Shown here: in pieces, positions 45,101 through 56,365 of the stretch | Layout: each line of letters opens with the position of its first letter | Numbering within the stretch: position 1 is the stretch's first letter | NCBI RefSeq assembly: GCF_025399195.1 | Contig: NW_026252091.1 | Location: 248,001 to 312,000, forward strand | Direction: 5' to 3' | Origin: Umbelopsis ramanniana AG | Lineage: Eukaryota > Mucoromycota > Umbelopsidomycetes > Umbelopsidales > Umbelopsidaceae | DNA: 64,000 nucleotides | Notes under the pieces: generated by a model | Told to the model about the DNA's origin: nothing | Seen by the model: only the letters and a program-made list of their open reading frames with translations | Database searches by the model: none | Position numbers and translations under genes: made by a program

Positions 45101-47546
45101 ACTAACATGCGACAACGACCGCTTGCTGTAAGTAAATGATAGCCTTAGTATGTCATATACTCTTCAACATATCTGACGCTCTTTTGTTTAGGATAAACGT
45201 GGATTCCCAACACACACGCCTTCTACTAATTCAGTGTTAAATAACTCTCTACGTGCTTTAACGTTTGAAAAGGTAAATCAATGAAAGAAACATGAAAATA
45301 ATTGTTTTCATAAGCATCCTATGTTCACTAACACATTCCAATACGAATAGGAGTCACATCCAGAACTCCTTGGTAGCTCCATCATGAAATTTGAAGAGTT
45401 CTACACCGTCTTTTCCGCGTACAAGAAAGAGCACTTGAATAGAAATTTTGAGACAGAAGCCAGGTAAACTGATCTAGTCACCTAAAGTACGAATGATGGT
45501 CGCACATCTGATGTCCATGTGTACCATAGGTCACCGTTATACTTTTCGAAGGTGGACATTAAAAGTTGTTTCGATTCAATCAACCAAGATATTCTTATAG
45601 ACATCATCAACAAAGTTCTGACTCAGGTACCAGTTTCAGGTTGCAAACTACTCATATAGAGTTTAACTCTGTTTCTCTAACATACATCATTTTCATGCAG
45701 GACGAATACCTTATCAGGCGTTATTCTGCTGCTTTTACCACAACAGGAGGCCACGTTTACTATAAGCATAAGAAGTTTGCAGAAATTCCCGGTAGGTGCT
45801 ACAATCATGCGTATATGATCCTTATTGCTTTTTAATTTTTCGACTTTAGATAACTTTGTAAGCTTCCCTCAATACGCTGAGAAATTGGCGGAAACGTTTC
45901 CGAATACAATCTTCATAGACAACGTAAGTATTGCTGTCATCGGAAATAAGATTGCGCAAATCTTACTAAACCATATTTGTACATGCAGGTGTTATGCTCT
46001 TACGAGGACACAGATGAACTTCTAGAACTGATTAATGAACATGTCAAATCGAACGTCGTCAAGGTAGGCGCAGTGACACACAAGTGTGGCAATTGAGTAC
46101 ATGCTAACCTTACTTTGTTCTCAGATCTCGGGTTCTTATTACAAACAGACTATTGGTATACCACAAGGCTCCTGTTTGTCGACTATACTTTGCAGGTACA
46201 TGTTTAACCGAATGACCCTCAACAAGTAATAGTATCTCTGATGCCTTTTATTTGGTGTCTTCACTTAGCTACTTTTATGGAAACATGGAGCGAGCAGAGC
46301 TTGGCTTTTTGAAAAGCGATTCAGATGCAGTGAGTACTCTACCAATCGTGAATTTTTTTACCATCCTAGTACTTACAGTTACTTTTAAATTGTCTTCAGC
46401 TTTTGATGAGATTCGTCGATGACTTCCTTTGTATCAGCACGCGAAAAGATACAGTTGAGCGGTTTACCACCGCTATGCATAAAGGTATTGCCATTTTTGC
46501 ACTTCGATCGTAGCCTAATATTGCATACTCAACAAGCATACATCAGGTTTTGCACAGTATGGCTGCCAGATATCGCATGCTAAGAGTTTGGTAAACTTTG
46601 ATATGATGTTCAACGGTGACTCTGTTCCAAAGCTGGAAGGATCATTCGGTATTAAAAGAACTTTGCTTAGCATACGCCGAAATTTAACACAATGCCCTAA
46701 CGATTTTAATGCAGAATTTCCTTGGTGTGGCTTTCTAATAGATACGCGGGACTTGGAAGTATTCTCCAACTACCAACAATACCTGCATTGCCGTACGTAA
46801 ATTGGCCTCCAGGTCTGATGAAAAGTTTTTGAAAATGTTTCTCATGGTTTCGCTTTTGTAGATATGCAAGATACCCTTACCACCGAATTCAACCGACAAC
46901 CAGGATGGACTCTGATACACAAGGCCATGCTGTAAGTGCCTCTTGAGCCTCATAGCTTATAAACTTTTGAGCCCATTTGACAGTAGCAATCATTACTCTA
47001 GCGCCATTAAACCAAAGCTTCGACGCATTTTTGTTAATACAAATTTCAATCGCCAATCCACTGTTGGCCGGAACATCTTTGAAGCATTTCTCTTGTGTGC
47101 GTTCAAATTTTTCTCTCAAGTTGCAATATTGAAGTACAGCGGCGCTGCCTACATTAACGAACGCTTCATACTGAGTACGTAACCAGCTCATATCGTAAAT
47201 AGTGATATCGTGTACACTTACCTTTCCACTTATCATTAGAGGCAATTTGGCATATCATATTAACCACAAGCTATCTGGTCAAAACGAAGCTGAATTCCCG
47301 CTCTGTTGTGTAGTAAGTGTTACAGTGGAATTATGTGCGCCTAGTGATTCAAGCACTAATGTAACTATTAGCCTTGGCCTCCATGCCTTTCATTTGGCAT
47401 TGCACAGAAAAACACACTTGGCTTCGAATTGCCTGAACACACTCCATACACAACTGAACCATGTCGACCTACAATCCACTCGTGAACTATGGGAGCCATT
47501 GGTTGGAGCCAAGCTCAAATACCCATTCACCAAGATGAAATATTAG
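42127..47546 (+). CDS. TERT: Telomerase reverse transcriptase, 29 exons
   Basis: Exons run 42127-42405, 42473-42562, 42645-42748, 42826-42911, 42982-43495, 43565-43677, 43744-43952, 44014-44139, 44208-44249, 44319-44406, 44466-44536, 44606-44755, 44829-44960, 45023-45127, 45192-45272, 45351-45463, 45530-45626, 45701-45791, 45850-45923, 45989-46063, 46125-46195, 46269-46329, 46400-46484, 46547-46648, 46715-46792, 46862-46931, 46984-47174, 47240-47312, 47372-47546. They sum to 1181 residues. Landmarks: TEN domain with FYQITG (about 175-187), T motif AVFPLSIWGSQHN, motif 2 RLLPKGSDSVRPITNM, motif A KVDIKSCFDSI, motif B' GIPQGSCLSTILCS, motif C RFVDDFL with the catalytic Asp pair, motif E WCGFLIDT, and a C-terminal extension. 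It copies the telomerase RNA template onto chromosome ends in the nucleus. The exon 14 acceptor (AAAG) is the only weak join. Confidence 0.95.
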
Positions 47547-47645
47547 ACTATTTTACATGCTCCCACATAGAAAGCACCAATTTGGTTAACGACATTATTT
47601 ATAAATAAAATCCAAAGACAACAACAAAGTCCACTGCGTCCATGA

Positions 47646-49314
47646 TTATTCCTTTTTCTGTTTGACCTGGGTATAGTTGCGCTGTGTAGAGAACAGCCAT
47701 ACTGCACTGACGGCATGGAATGCTGCAAGATAGGTAGCGGCGGCACCCATCAGTCCAACGCTCTGTGCCCAAATTAACAATCCACCCATAGTGACGGCAC
47801 GAATACACTCCCGCTGAATAGCCCAGGCTTTGTGATCGAAAATCCACCCAAAGGAAGTGAGAGACCAGAGCACGTATGCAGATACAAGTGAGACATATTT
47901 GAATTCGATTGCATTCTTTCCTCCGTTCAGGACGATGGAATTGACAACGATCAGCAAGGCAAAGTGAGCGACTACATATAGATTGACCGCCTTGGGCACG
48001 AATGGGTCGTATTTTTCCGGGGGCACGTCCTTGGCAATGACGGGTATTTCCTCCAGCAAGCCGGTGCGCGGAGTACCTTCGTGCCATCCTGGACCATAAA
48101 ACAAAACCTTGAATTTATTGGTCAATCCCGGTGTAGCCCAGCATGTCGTCAGCACATGTCGAAGATGGTGGGTTTGAATGGTGATGGGGTCAAATGTGTT
48201 GATTGGATGAGTCAAACCAAAGGCAACCGGTTCAATATCAGACGTGCCAGCTTTGACGGATGGTGGGGCACGTTCAAGTTCAAAGGTACCAAACATGATA
48301 TCCCAGATGACGAGAGTTCCGGCATAGTTCTTATCAATACAGTAAGGGTTTCGACCATGGTGTACCCGATGAGCAGAAGGCGTATTGATGATATACTCTA
48401 ATGGGCCTAGAAATCCAATCATTTCTGTGTGAATCCTAGACGACATGATGGTTTAGTCAACATATTAGGAAAAGTTTCTTCCATAGCACCAATTCATCCT
48501 CTTCTACCGGAAATCCTAGATACTTACCAATATTGGAACAAGGTGTTGAACTGCTTGTGAGCAGCGAACAATGAAGGAGGCAAGAAGAATGCGGCAGGCA
48601 AGTCAAAAATCCATGAGCAATATGACTGGACGATACTTTGTCTCAAGGCAGTTGTCTGATTATAGTACTCTGACGAATGGTGGACCTACGGTAGCGAACG
48701 ATGAGTTTCTTGCGTGCGATCGATTGATTGATTCAGTACTTTCCTATTAACTTACCACATGTGATGCCCAGAACAAGTTGATTTCATGCGCCCCCCTATG
48801 GAACATGTAGTAGCCGAGATCTACGATCAAGAATCCAGCAATCCACACATACACATTCTTTGGGTCGAGGTCAATTATGCGAAAGTTGTTATATATGAAC
48901 AAATACGAGGCAAGTTGGATGTTGAAGATGAAGAATCTTGATATCTGCTGAAGCATGCCTGCCTATATTTGAGTTGGAAGTTATGTCCCACGTTCAGCGC
49001 CAAATTGCCCTCGTTCATCTCCCAATAGCATTGCCAAAACTTACACCAATACTTCCAACAACATCATTGATTGAGAAACGGTTGGCATCCCATTTTCTTT
49101 TTTTTTCAAGGCTTTCTCCATGGTTGGTGAACAATAAAGCCATGAATTCCATCACAATCGTTATGATAAAGAATGGAATGGATTCTGCGATATAGTCCGG
49201 CACCTCTTGCAAGGTTGAAAACGAGGTTGCTGCTGGCGACACAACATAGAACAAACGACCGAATCCCGTTAGAAGATACGAGGCGGCATCTGAGGCGTTT
49301 ATTGTAGAATTCAT
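47646..49314 (-). CDS. Alkylglycerol monooxygenase-like fatty acid hydroxylase superfamily enzyme
   Basis: Four exons (49314..49045, 48962..48756, 48685..48528, 48435..47646) give 474 residues. The di-iron histidine boxes are present in order: HRGAHE, HHSSE and HRVHHGRN. They sit among membrane helices such as VWIAGFLIVDLGYYMF and, after the catalytic region, YVVAHFALLIVVNSIVL and several more near the C-terminus. This long form with extra C-terminal helices matches alkylglycerol monooxygenase (TMEM195) rather than the shorter sterol C4/C5 enzymes. Animal AGMO cleaves ether lipids using tetrahydrobiopterin. Whether this fungus uses that cofactor is unknown. Stop codon is 99 nt from the TERT stop, tail-to-tail. 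Confidence 0.9.
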
Positions 49315-50047
49315 TATTAAGAAGTGTGTGTGTTGGTTACAACCCTCGCATTAATAGAAGTGAAGAAGAGAAGACAGCCACGGATGAGAAATTCAGGTGC
49401 GTCCCACATTTTGAAGCTGAGCTTAATTTTTTTAATTCACCGCCACGGTGTCGTTGAGCGCGCCTCGCCCATGAGAAAAGCGGTATAACATAGAGGTTTT
49501 CACACTTATGTCAATACTATAGACTGTATGAGCACTTAAGCATCGTTAACAAAGGAAAATATCTGTAAGGTTGAATAGTTGACTGGTTGCATTATTGCTT
49601 ATTGGTAAACGGTATTGGCGGGGTACTGACCTTGACTTACCCATATACTCGGAATTGGTGGATTCCGCGCTACCCTGCGAGTCGTTATCGATTTTTCAAC
49701 GAGCATAGTCACTAGCAGTTTGGTCTGCATGTATACTCTAAATTCATTCTCTGTAAAGAGCTGATTCCAAGCATAAATGGACAGGTTGGTAGGATAATCG
49801 TTTTTATATCGTTTTTCCCAGTATGGTAAAAAGGTTGAATGTAATCGGTTTATACCTCGGTTCTGTAGATTTAGATGTGCAGCTGCATAACAAGAGCGTG
49901 ATGGGAACAAAAAGCATGTGACTCCACTGCTTAAAAAGCTACTGTTGTTCGAAATATGGAAACTTGTTCTTTAAACAGTTTTATATACTAGACTTTGCAT
50001 TGTTAACAGGTGTGAAAAAATGTGAGCAGAAGAAAAATGCTATATAT
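49315..50047. other. Intergenic between NEDD8 protease and AGMO-like genes
   Basis: Holds the promoter of the AGMO-like gene. A 103-codon minus-strand frame (49910..49599) contains FLPYWEKRYKNDYPTNLSIY and might be a small gene or relic exon. No domain is recognised and no start context is convincing. Confidence 0.35.
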
Positions 50048-50833
50048 CTATGCAGTACTAACAGGCACATCGTCACCAGCACGAAGTGCATTTCCAGGAG
50101 TATTATTAGCAACTTTGACAAGCTTTATAATGATGTCTCGTAGAGCACGGCGCACAGTTGATGGTGGGAGGATATCTTGATCGTTTACATACATGATGGC
50201 GTCTGGATTGAGCGCCGTGCCAGGTGTTTGTGGCTGTAAAAGGCGGTTGACAATGACATCTATCACACCAATAACACAAGCTCCACAATCAGCTCCATTC
50301 TCCTGTTGCGGTGCGGTTTTCTGATGGATAAAGTTGGGTTTTGTGGGACTTAGTAGGGGTCCAATCTTGCTGGCTACCGCTATTGCCGATTTCAAATTAG
50401 AGTCGCGCAAACTATCGTAGTAATAAAATGCATTGAAAGGTCGAGCGTAAACAAGTAGAGACCAGTGGCTTCCTGAATCTGCACATGTTAAATCAGTCGC
50501 GTCATTCACTGGTATAAATATCGCTTGGGATGTTGGTAGATCCGCAGGTACGACGCTTGTTAGATCAGACGTGTCCTGCATATGTGCCACAAGGTAGCAA
50601 ACGCTTGGTTTCAACAATCTGATGCCTTGACTCTTCTTCAAGGCAGTTCGTTCGAGATATTCTTCATGGAATTCTATGATGGTGTCGGCAATCCACTCTC
50701 CTTCTCTCAAGGTGTCTACATCCTGTGCAATGCATCAGATCAGCATCGCTGAATGTGCCGTATCATAAGGCACTATATCACTTGCCTCTTGTCTCAATAT
50801 CACGTCGTAGTATTCGAGAACTGGTTGAGACAT
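50048..50833 (-). CDS. NEDD8-specific C48 cysteine protease (SENP8/NEDP1-like)
   Basis: Two exons (50833..50786, 50722..50048) give 240 residues. The start MSQPVLEYYDVILRQEDVDT matches the SENP8 opening. The catalytic triad and oxyanion Gln of Ulp1-type proteases are visible: His in SHWSLLVYA, Asp in FYYYDSLR, Gln in KTAPQQENG and Cys in ADCGACVIG. Small size without a long N-terminal extension points to the deneddylase branch, which matures NEDD8/Rub1 and removes it from cullins and other proteins. The intron is bounded by GC and AG (AG|GCAAGT donor), the well-known minor class. Reading through it gives a stop, so it must be removed. Confidence 0.92.
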
Positions 50834-51857
50834 TGTAGAAGAAGAAGATTAAAAGTAGTTTGCATTATCAACTGCGTTTGCCCTTCCAATGGAAGAATAT
50901 ACATGCCTTTTTGAGCGATTGTAGAGTGACAGCATAGTTACACGTGACTAATTTACATCATCGCCGCTGGGTGGCTGTTTCTAGATCGCTCTGCAAAAAC
51001 CATTATATGCTTTGGTAATATGGTCGACGCCAAGAAATGGAGAATTCTGTCCATGTACAAGCTCAGTATATCTAACTTTCAAATCATCAATGAACCTTTA
51101 TAATCCTACGCAGTCAGGAGTTAAGGTTCAAGACAGTATGTAGGGCAGATCAGAAAACAAATTGTCAAATATTGTTTACATGTTCTTATCTGCAGAGTCT
51201 GTTCCTAAAAGGAATGCAGAATATCACAAAAGTCTCTTATATCTGGTATGAGTTTGAACTGCATAGAACAAAAAAAAAATCCCCAAATGTATTTTGTGTG
51301 CCTATGTTCTTCTAGAGTCTGTCCCAATTTGTTCTTTGTAAAATTCACATAAATTTCTAGTCATTTCTCATTGTGAACACATTTGAACTGGTACGCAGGA
51401 AGCTGTAGGACTGGAAATTTGTTTTCACCATCAATTTGCTATCAGTTTCACCTTCTGTCGTGGAGTGTACAATAGTATCAACTCGAAACAAGCTTTTCTT
51501 TTCGACCACGCGCATCATTGGTGTCAAACGTAAACAGAGGAAACTCCTTAAATTTTTTGAGTGTGGATGACTCCTGTCAAATTGGAACAACGTTTATGAA
51601 CGATTTTCATTAATGACAGAGCGAATCAAAACAAGGTCATACTTGAACATCTTAAGTACAAAAATTTAGGAGTCCTATTTTCCCTACCGGACCTGATCTA
51701 TTAGGGTTTTTGCCGTGGTTCCAACAATGGCAAAATTTCAACCCGTGAGTGTGGGGGACACGTGATGCGATAAGATAAAGATCGGGCTTTGAAATCCCCG
51801 TTTTTTTCTTGAGAATTCACTCTGTGCGCCAACAAATTGACCTTCTTTTCCGCTCCC
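50834..51857. other. Divergent intergenic region, 1 kb, no gene recognised
   Basis: Lies between the divergent NEDD8 protease and adenylate kinase genes, so it carries both promoters. Short open frames (for example 51590..51357) have no domain. AT-rich with scattered A/T tracts. Confidence 0.5.
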
Positions 51858-52988
51858 ATGCCTACAGTTCTTTGTACGCCTTATCTTCGTCGTTTCAATG
51901 GTCTTTTGAAGTTTTCTAGACAACTGCATACACAGAAACATGCTGTACACGTAGCTGAGTGCCCACGCAACGCTGTACAGCCGTTGCGCCTCCTTCTCAT
52001 TGGCAGTCCTGTATGTATCACCATGAATGTTTTACTTGTATCGGCATATATGAATACTTCTTGTTAAACCGGTTACATACTTAGGGAAGCGGAAAAGGAA
52101 CCCAGTCGGAACGTATACAGAAAAACTTCTCGGTTAGCCATATTTCTAGTGGTGATAGTCTACGAAAGAATGTTGCCCAGAAAAGTGATATCGGATTACA
52201 AGCCGCAGCCGCTATGGCCAAGGGAAATCTTGTGTCAGATGACCTTATGACATTATTGATTAAGAGCGAGCTAGATCAAGTGAATAACGCGGTAGGTGAC
52301 AGAAAATTATGTGGTTGGGCGTATGATATTATAACGGCATACACTAAACGGTATTCAAACAGAATTGGCTGCTGGATGGCTTCCCGCGAACAATCGAACA
52401 AGCCCGTATCCTTGATAGCATGTTGATCAAGAATATGCAACCTCTGAATTTGGTTATTAACCTTGTGGTTCCCGAAGAAGTTATTCTTGGTCGTATCATC
52501 GGTAAGTTAATCACCGAAGAATTTTTTTGTTTTCGTCTCGCTTTTCATTTTGAAGTTTATTTTTTCACACTCCTTTTCTTATCAATAATTTAGATCGCTG
52601 GGTTCATATTCCTTCGGGACGCGTGTACAACTTGTCCTATAACCCACCTAAAGTTGCTGGCCACGATGACGTGACAGGCGAGCCTCTATCGAAGCGACCA
52701 GATGATAACCCGGATACTTTCAAAGTTCGTATTCAGAATTATCACACTTTGACAGCGCCTTTACTCGAACACTACGAGAAGGTTATGATTACCTTGAAAG
52801 GCAACACCAGCGACGAAATATACCCTCAAATTGAGCGCGAGCTAGTTAATCGGTTTGGCATGATGCCACGCCGACTGGAAACTTCATCTTCCTCTTCTAC
52901 TAGCCCCAAGTCTGCTCGCCGATTTCGTCAACCTCGTCCGGAAGTAGATAATGATCAACACTGTGTGGCTGCAGAAGCCAGTCTGTGA
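51858..52988 (+). CDS. Mitochondrial adenylate kinase / GTP:AMP phosphotransferase (AK3 type)
   Basis: Four exons (51858-52010, 52085-52291, 52363-52501, 52594-52988) give 297 residues. A basic, Arg/Leu-rich N-terminus (residues 1-40) fits a mitochondrial targeting signal. The P-loop GSPGSGKGTQSERI follows at about residue 49, split by an intron after GSP. Then come ISSGDSLR, LLDGFPRTIEQA, and the LID with DRWVHIPSGRVYNL and DDVTGEPLSKRPDD. The LID lacks the Cys4 zinc site, as in eukaryotic AK3. A Ser-rich, basic C-terminal tail of about 40 residues is an extension beyond the usual end. It balances AMP/ADP (or GTP/GDP) pools in the matrix. Confidence 0.95.
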
Positions 52989-53596
52989 GCATGAACAATT
53001 TGAATGGTGGCGTGGCAGAGTCGGATCATGTGTATATATTTCGTTGCATCCGTCGCTGGACGACTATACCGCCAACATTAACTTTTTCTATAAATTGTAT
53101 TAATTTAAAAAGAAAAAAATATATAAAGTTATGTAAACGAAGGCTATTAAACATTGTGTTAACCACTTATCATGCCGGCTTGGTACTGTCTATCTTGAAA
53201 GACTAAGATTGGTAGTCACCTGTGTGAATGCAAGACAAAAAATGCGCGTAATGTATATCCCGTCATTCATTGACCGAAGTGGCCAAGCTGGCTTCAGTAT
53301 GTTAATTCTTCATGAAAGAATCGCTTTCATGTACCGATAGACGTCAGCAATTTCCAATTTCCATTTGGTGCACCCCTTGTAGGCTCGCTGTATTTCGATT
53401 TCCATCGTCTGTTACATTCTGGTATTTTCTCGAACCAAGACACACTTATATGGTGTACTTTCTTCTTCAATCTGCGGTTCGCCTTGGTCCTGAGCTGAAT
53501 TTCTATCGGTGCATATCAAAGTCACAAAGAATCTTCCCTACTTGGGGATTTTTTAACGAATTTGGCTCGCCACGCTTTTACAGTTCTTTCGCACGC
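52989..53596. other. Intergenic before the aminopeptidase gene
   Basis: Contains the adenylate kinase 3' UTR. An open frame from 53312 runs in phase into the aminopeptidase start and could extend it N-terminally, but it starts without family resemblance, so it is treated as 5' UTR. Confidence 0.5.
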
Positions 53597-55874
53597 ATGA
53601 GCTCAATGACCCCACCTAAAGAAGGTGCGTATCAAGCGATCCCCTAGTCGCAGCAACAAACAAGCACTAATGTCTACCTGTCTATAGCTTTAGAATTTCT
53701 TGATTTCGTGAATGCCTCACCATCGCCCTTCCATGCCACCCATGAAGCCGTTAAGCTTCTTAAACAGGTAACCACAACGCTTCATCCAATTGAAATTACC
53801 AAACATGACTCAAACTTTCTGCGAGACAGGCTGGCTTCAAAGAATTGAAGGAACGAGACAACTGGAACGAAGGCAAAATTAAGAACGGTGGCAAATACTA
53901 CTTTACACGCAACGGCAGCTCCGTTGTAGCCTTTGCTGTTGGCGAAAAGTACAAGTCTGGTAATGGCTTCTCCATTATCGGTGCTCATACCGATTCACCC
54001 TGCCTAAAGGTTTGTATTTCTCATATTGATTGGGGCGACACTTAGATCTTGCGTGGGGAGGGGGATTTTTAGCTGACTGATTTTCTTTTTTGTAGGTTAA
54101 GCCTGTGTCAAAGAAGGAGAAAGCTGGCTACCTTGAAGTCGGTGTTCAACTGTACGGTGGTGGTATCTGGCACACTTGGTTCGATAGAGATCTCAGTGTT
54201 GCTGGACGTGTTTTGATTGCTCATGAGGACGGCACTTTCAAGCATACTTTGGTCAAGGTTGATAGGTAAGTACTTGCAGCTTTCAAAGCTCAATGGCTCC
54301 ATGATACCTTCTGACGTTTCTGAGAAATATAGACCCATCCTTCGCATTCCTACATTGGCCATTCATCTTGACCGTGGCGCTGCTACTGAGGTGAGTCTCT
54401 CCAGCCCGAGCAAACCCCATCTACTGCTCTCATCATAGCCTAACTTATAATTTGCAGTTCAAATTCAATTCTGAAGCTCAATTGACTCCTATTTTGGCCA
54501 CTGCTACCAAGTCGTAAGTAGTGCTTTATTATATTTGTTATGTATGATATACTAACGCATATATACAGTGCATTGAATGGTACCGATAAGCCTTCTGACG
54601 AAAACGCTGAGTCAGAGAAGAACCACCACCCTGTACTTATCAAGGTTTTGGCCGGAGAGCTTAACGTGAAACGTAAGTTGATATGAAGTAAGCGTTATTT
54701 GCTTAATCAAGTATTTACCTATGGTTTATACACAGCTGCGCAGATTCGCGACTTTGAATTGGCTTTATACGACACTCAGGTAAATTGATAAACCAAGCTG
54801 TATAGTATTCTGGGGCGATTTCATTGACTTTTGCATTCATTTTTTTAGCCTTCCGCTATTGGAGGAGCCTTCAACGAATTCATCTATTCTCCAAGATTGG
54901 ACAATCTTGAGATGTCCTTCTGCTCTATTAAGGTATCTACATAGATGGTGTTCCGAGCTTGGATTCACATTGCTTTCAAGACTAAACATGATTTCATGCA
55001 CAGGCTCTTGTCAATACTGCCGATCAGCTTGCAGATGAACCCAACATTCGCCTTGTTACTCTGTTTGATAATGAGGAAATAGGAAGTACAACAGCACATG
55101 GTGCCAATTCCAACCTGTTGCCATCCACCCTCAAGAGACTCACTGCTATGAAGATCGGATCTGACAATGTTTCTGCTACGGCATTCGAGGAATCCCTGCA
55201 CAAGAGTTATTTGATCAGTGCTGATATGGCACACGCCATTCATCCCAATTATTCGTAAGTTTACCTACCAGGCTTTAGATCGCAAGCAGAAATTTTAACT
55301 AATATCTCAAACTGCAGCGAAAAGCATGAAGACAACCATCAGGTCGCGATGCACAAGGGTACTGTCATCAAGATCAATGCTAACCAGGTAAATAAAAGAA
55401 CGAATGGATCATCAATGCAGAGTGGTTATTTACTGGCCCTTTTTTTTTTGCTAGCGATACGCTACTACAGCTGTGACCACTGTGGTTTTGAAGGAACTTG
55501 CCAAAACACACAATATCCCCGTTCAAGAATTTGTTGTCCGCAACGACTCTCCTTGCGGTTCTACCATTGGACCAATGCTCAGTGCTAAATTGGGTCTTCG
55601 CACAGTTGGTAAGTACTTGCTGCTTCAATCATCTCAGCATCTATTTCAGACTTTTAACGACAATTTGTTTCAGATGTTGGTAATCCACAATTGAGCATGC
55701 ACTCTATCCGTGAAGTTGGCGGCACTGAAGATATCCCCAATGCTATTAAGCTCTTCGATGTAAGATATTTTTTCTTTTGTTCGTTACTCTTTTCTATTTT
55801 CCATTCTGAATTATTGTCCCTAGGCTTTCTTCCTCAAGTTTGCTGAGCTTGATGCAAAAATTACTGTTGATTAG
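53597..55874 (+). CDS. Aspartyl aminopeptidase, M18 family (DNPEP/Ape4 type)
   Basis: Fourteen exons (53597-53624, 53688-53767, 53830-54009, 54096-54265, 54333-54390, 54458-54513, 54569-54672, 54736-54779, 54849-54932, 55004-55254, 55318-55387, 55455-55608, 55674-55759, 55824-55874) give 471 residues, the normal DNPEP length. Metal and catalytic signatures are visible: [27 protein letters not shown] with the catalytic Glu pair, [25 protein letters not shown] and MHSIREVGG. The enzyme removes N-terminal Asp/Glu from peptides using zinc and forms tetrahedral dodecamers. Yeast Ape4 is cytosolic and delivered to the vacuole. A longer N-terminus from 53312 cannot be excluded. Confidence 0.95.
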
Positions 55875-56365
55875 TTAAATGTAGAAGATGTGCATTGTGT
55901 TGGAATTTTTAAACTTACTGGTATCAATATAAAATTGATTTGTTTTACGTCCAATTACTATGAAAAGGATAAATGAGCTTTAATGGTTGCATGTGCGTTT
56001 CCTTGCTATGGTAGAGTAGAAAGGGACCCACGGCAAGTGCAGTAGTTTTCGAGGCGCGAATTGGTACTACGGTTGTCGACACTTGGTATAAGTTGAGAGC
56101 ACAGTCTGCCGAGTAGTATAGTATCATACATATGACAATTACAATCCAATGTTTGCATATCAATATATGCTTATCAAACCCTTGGCACAAATGTAGAGCA
56201 TATAGAGAAAAATCGGCAGTTGGCAGATGCCAAGTAAGTCTGGCCATTGTCCTGAATTTGGAACCAAATTTGACTGGGCGTGACGGCCCCGAAATTTTTG
56301 AAATATAAAGGCTCAATTTGGGCTCTTGGCGGAGCCAAGCTTTCGCTGTTACAAACTGATCTAAC
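55875..56365. other. Intergenic between aminopeptidase and RabGAP genes
   Basis: No gene seen. Minus-strand open frames across 55945-56428 have no recognisable domain. Confidence 0.5.

Noticed and set aside
45530-46648. Reverse transcriptase motifs as a possible retroelement
   Set aside because: The motifs carry TERT-specific features (T motif, IPQGS in B', WCGFLIDT in E), there is no integrase, protease or long terminal repeat, and the gene has 28 introns.
53312-53596. N-terminal extension of the aspartyl aminopeptidase
   Set aside because: The frame is open, but its residues do not resemble the family and the product already has normal length from 53597.
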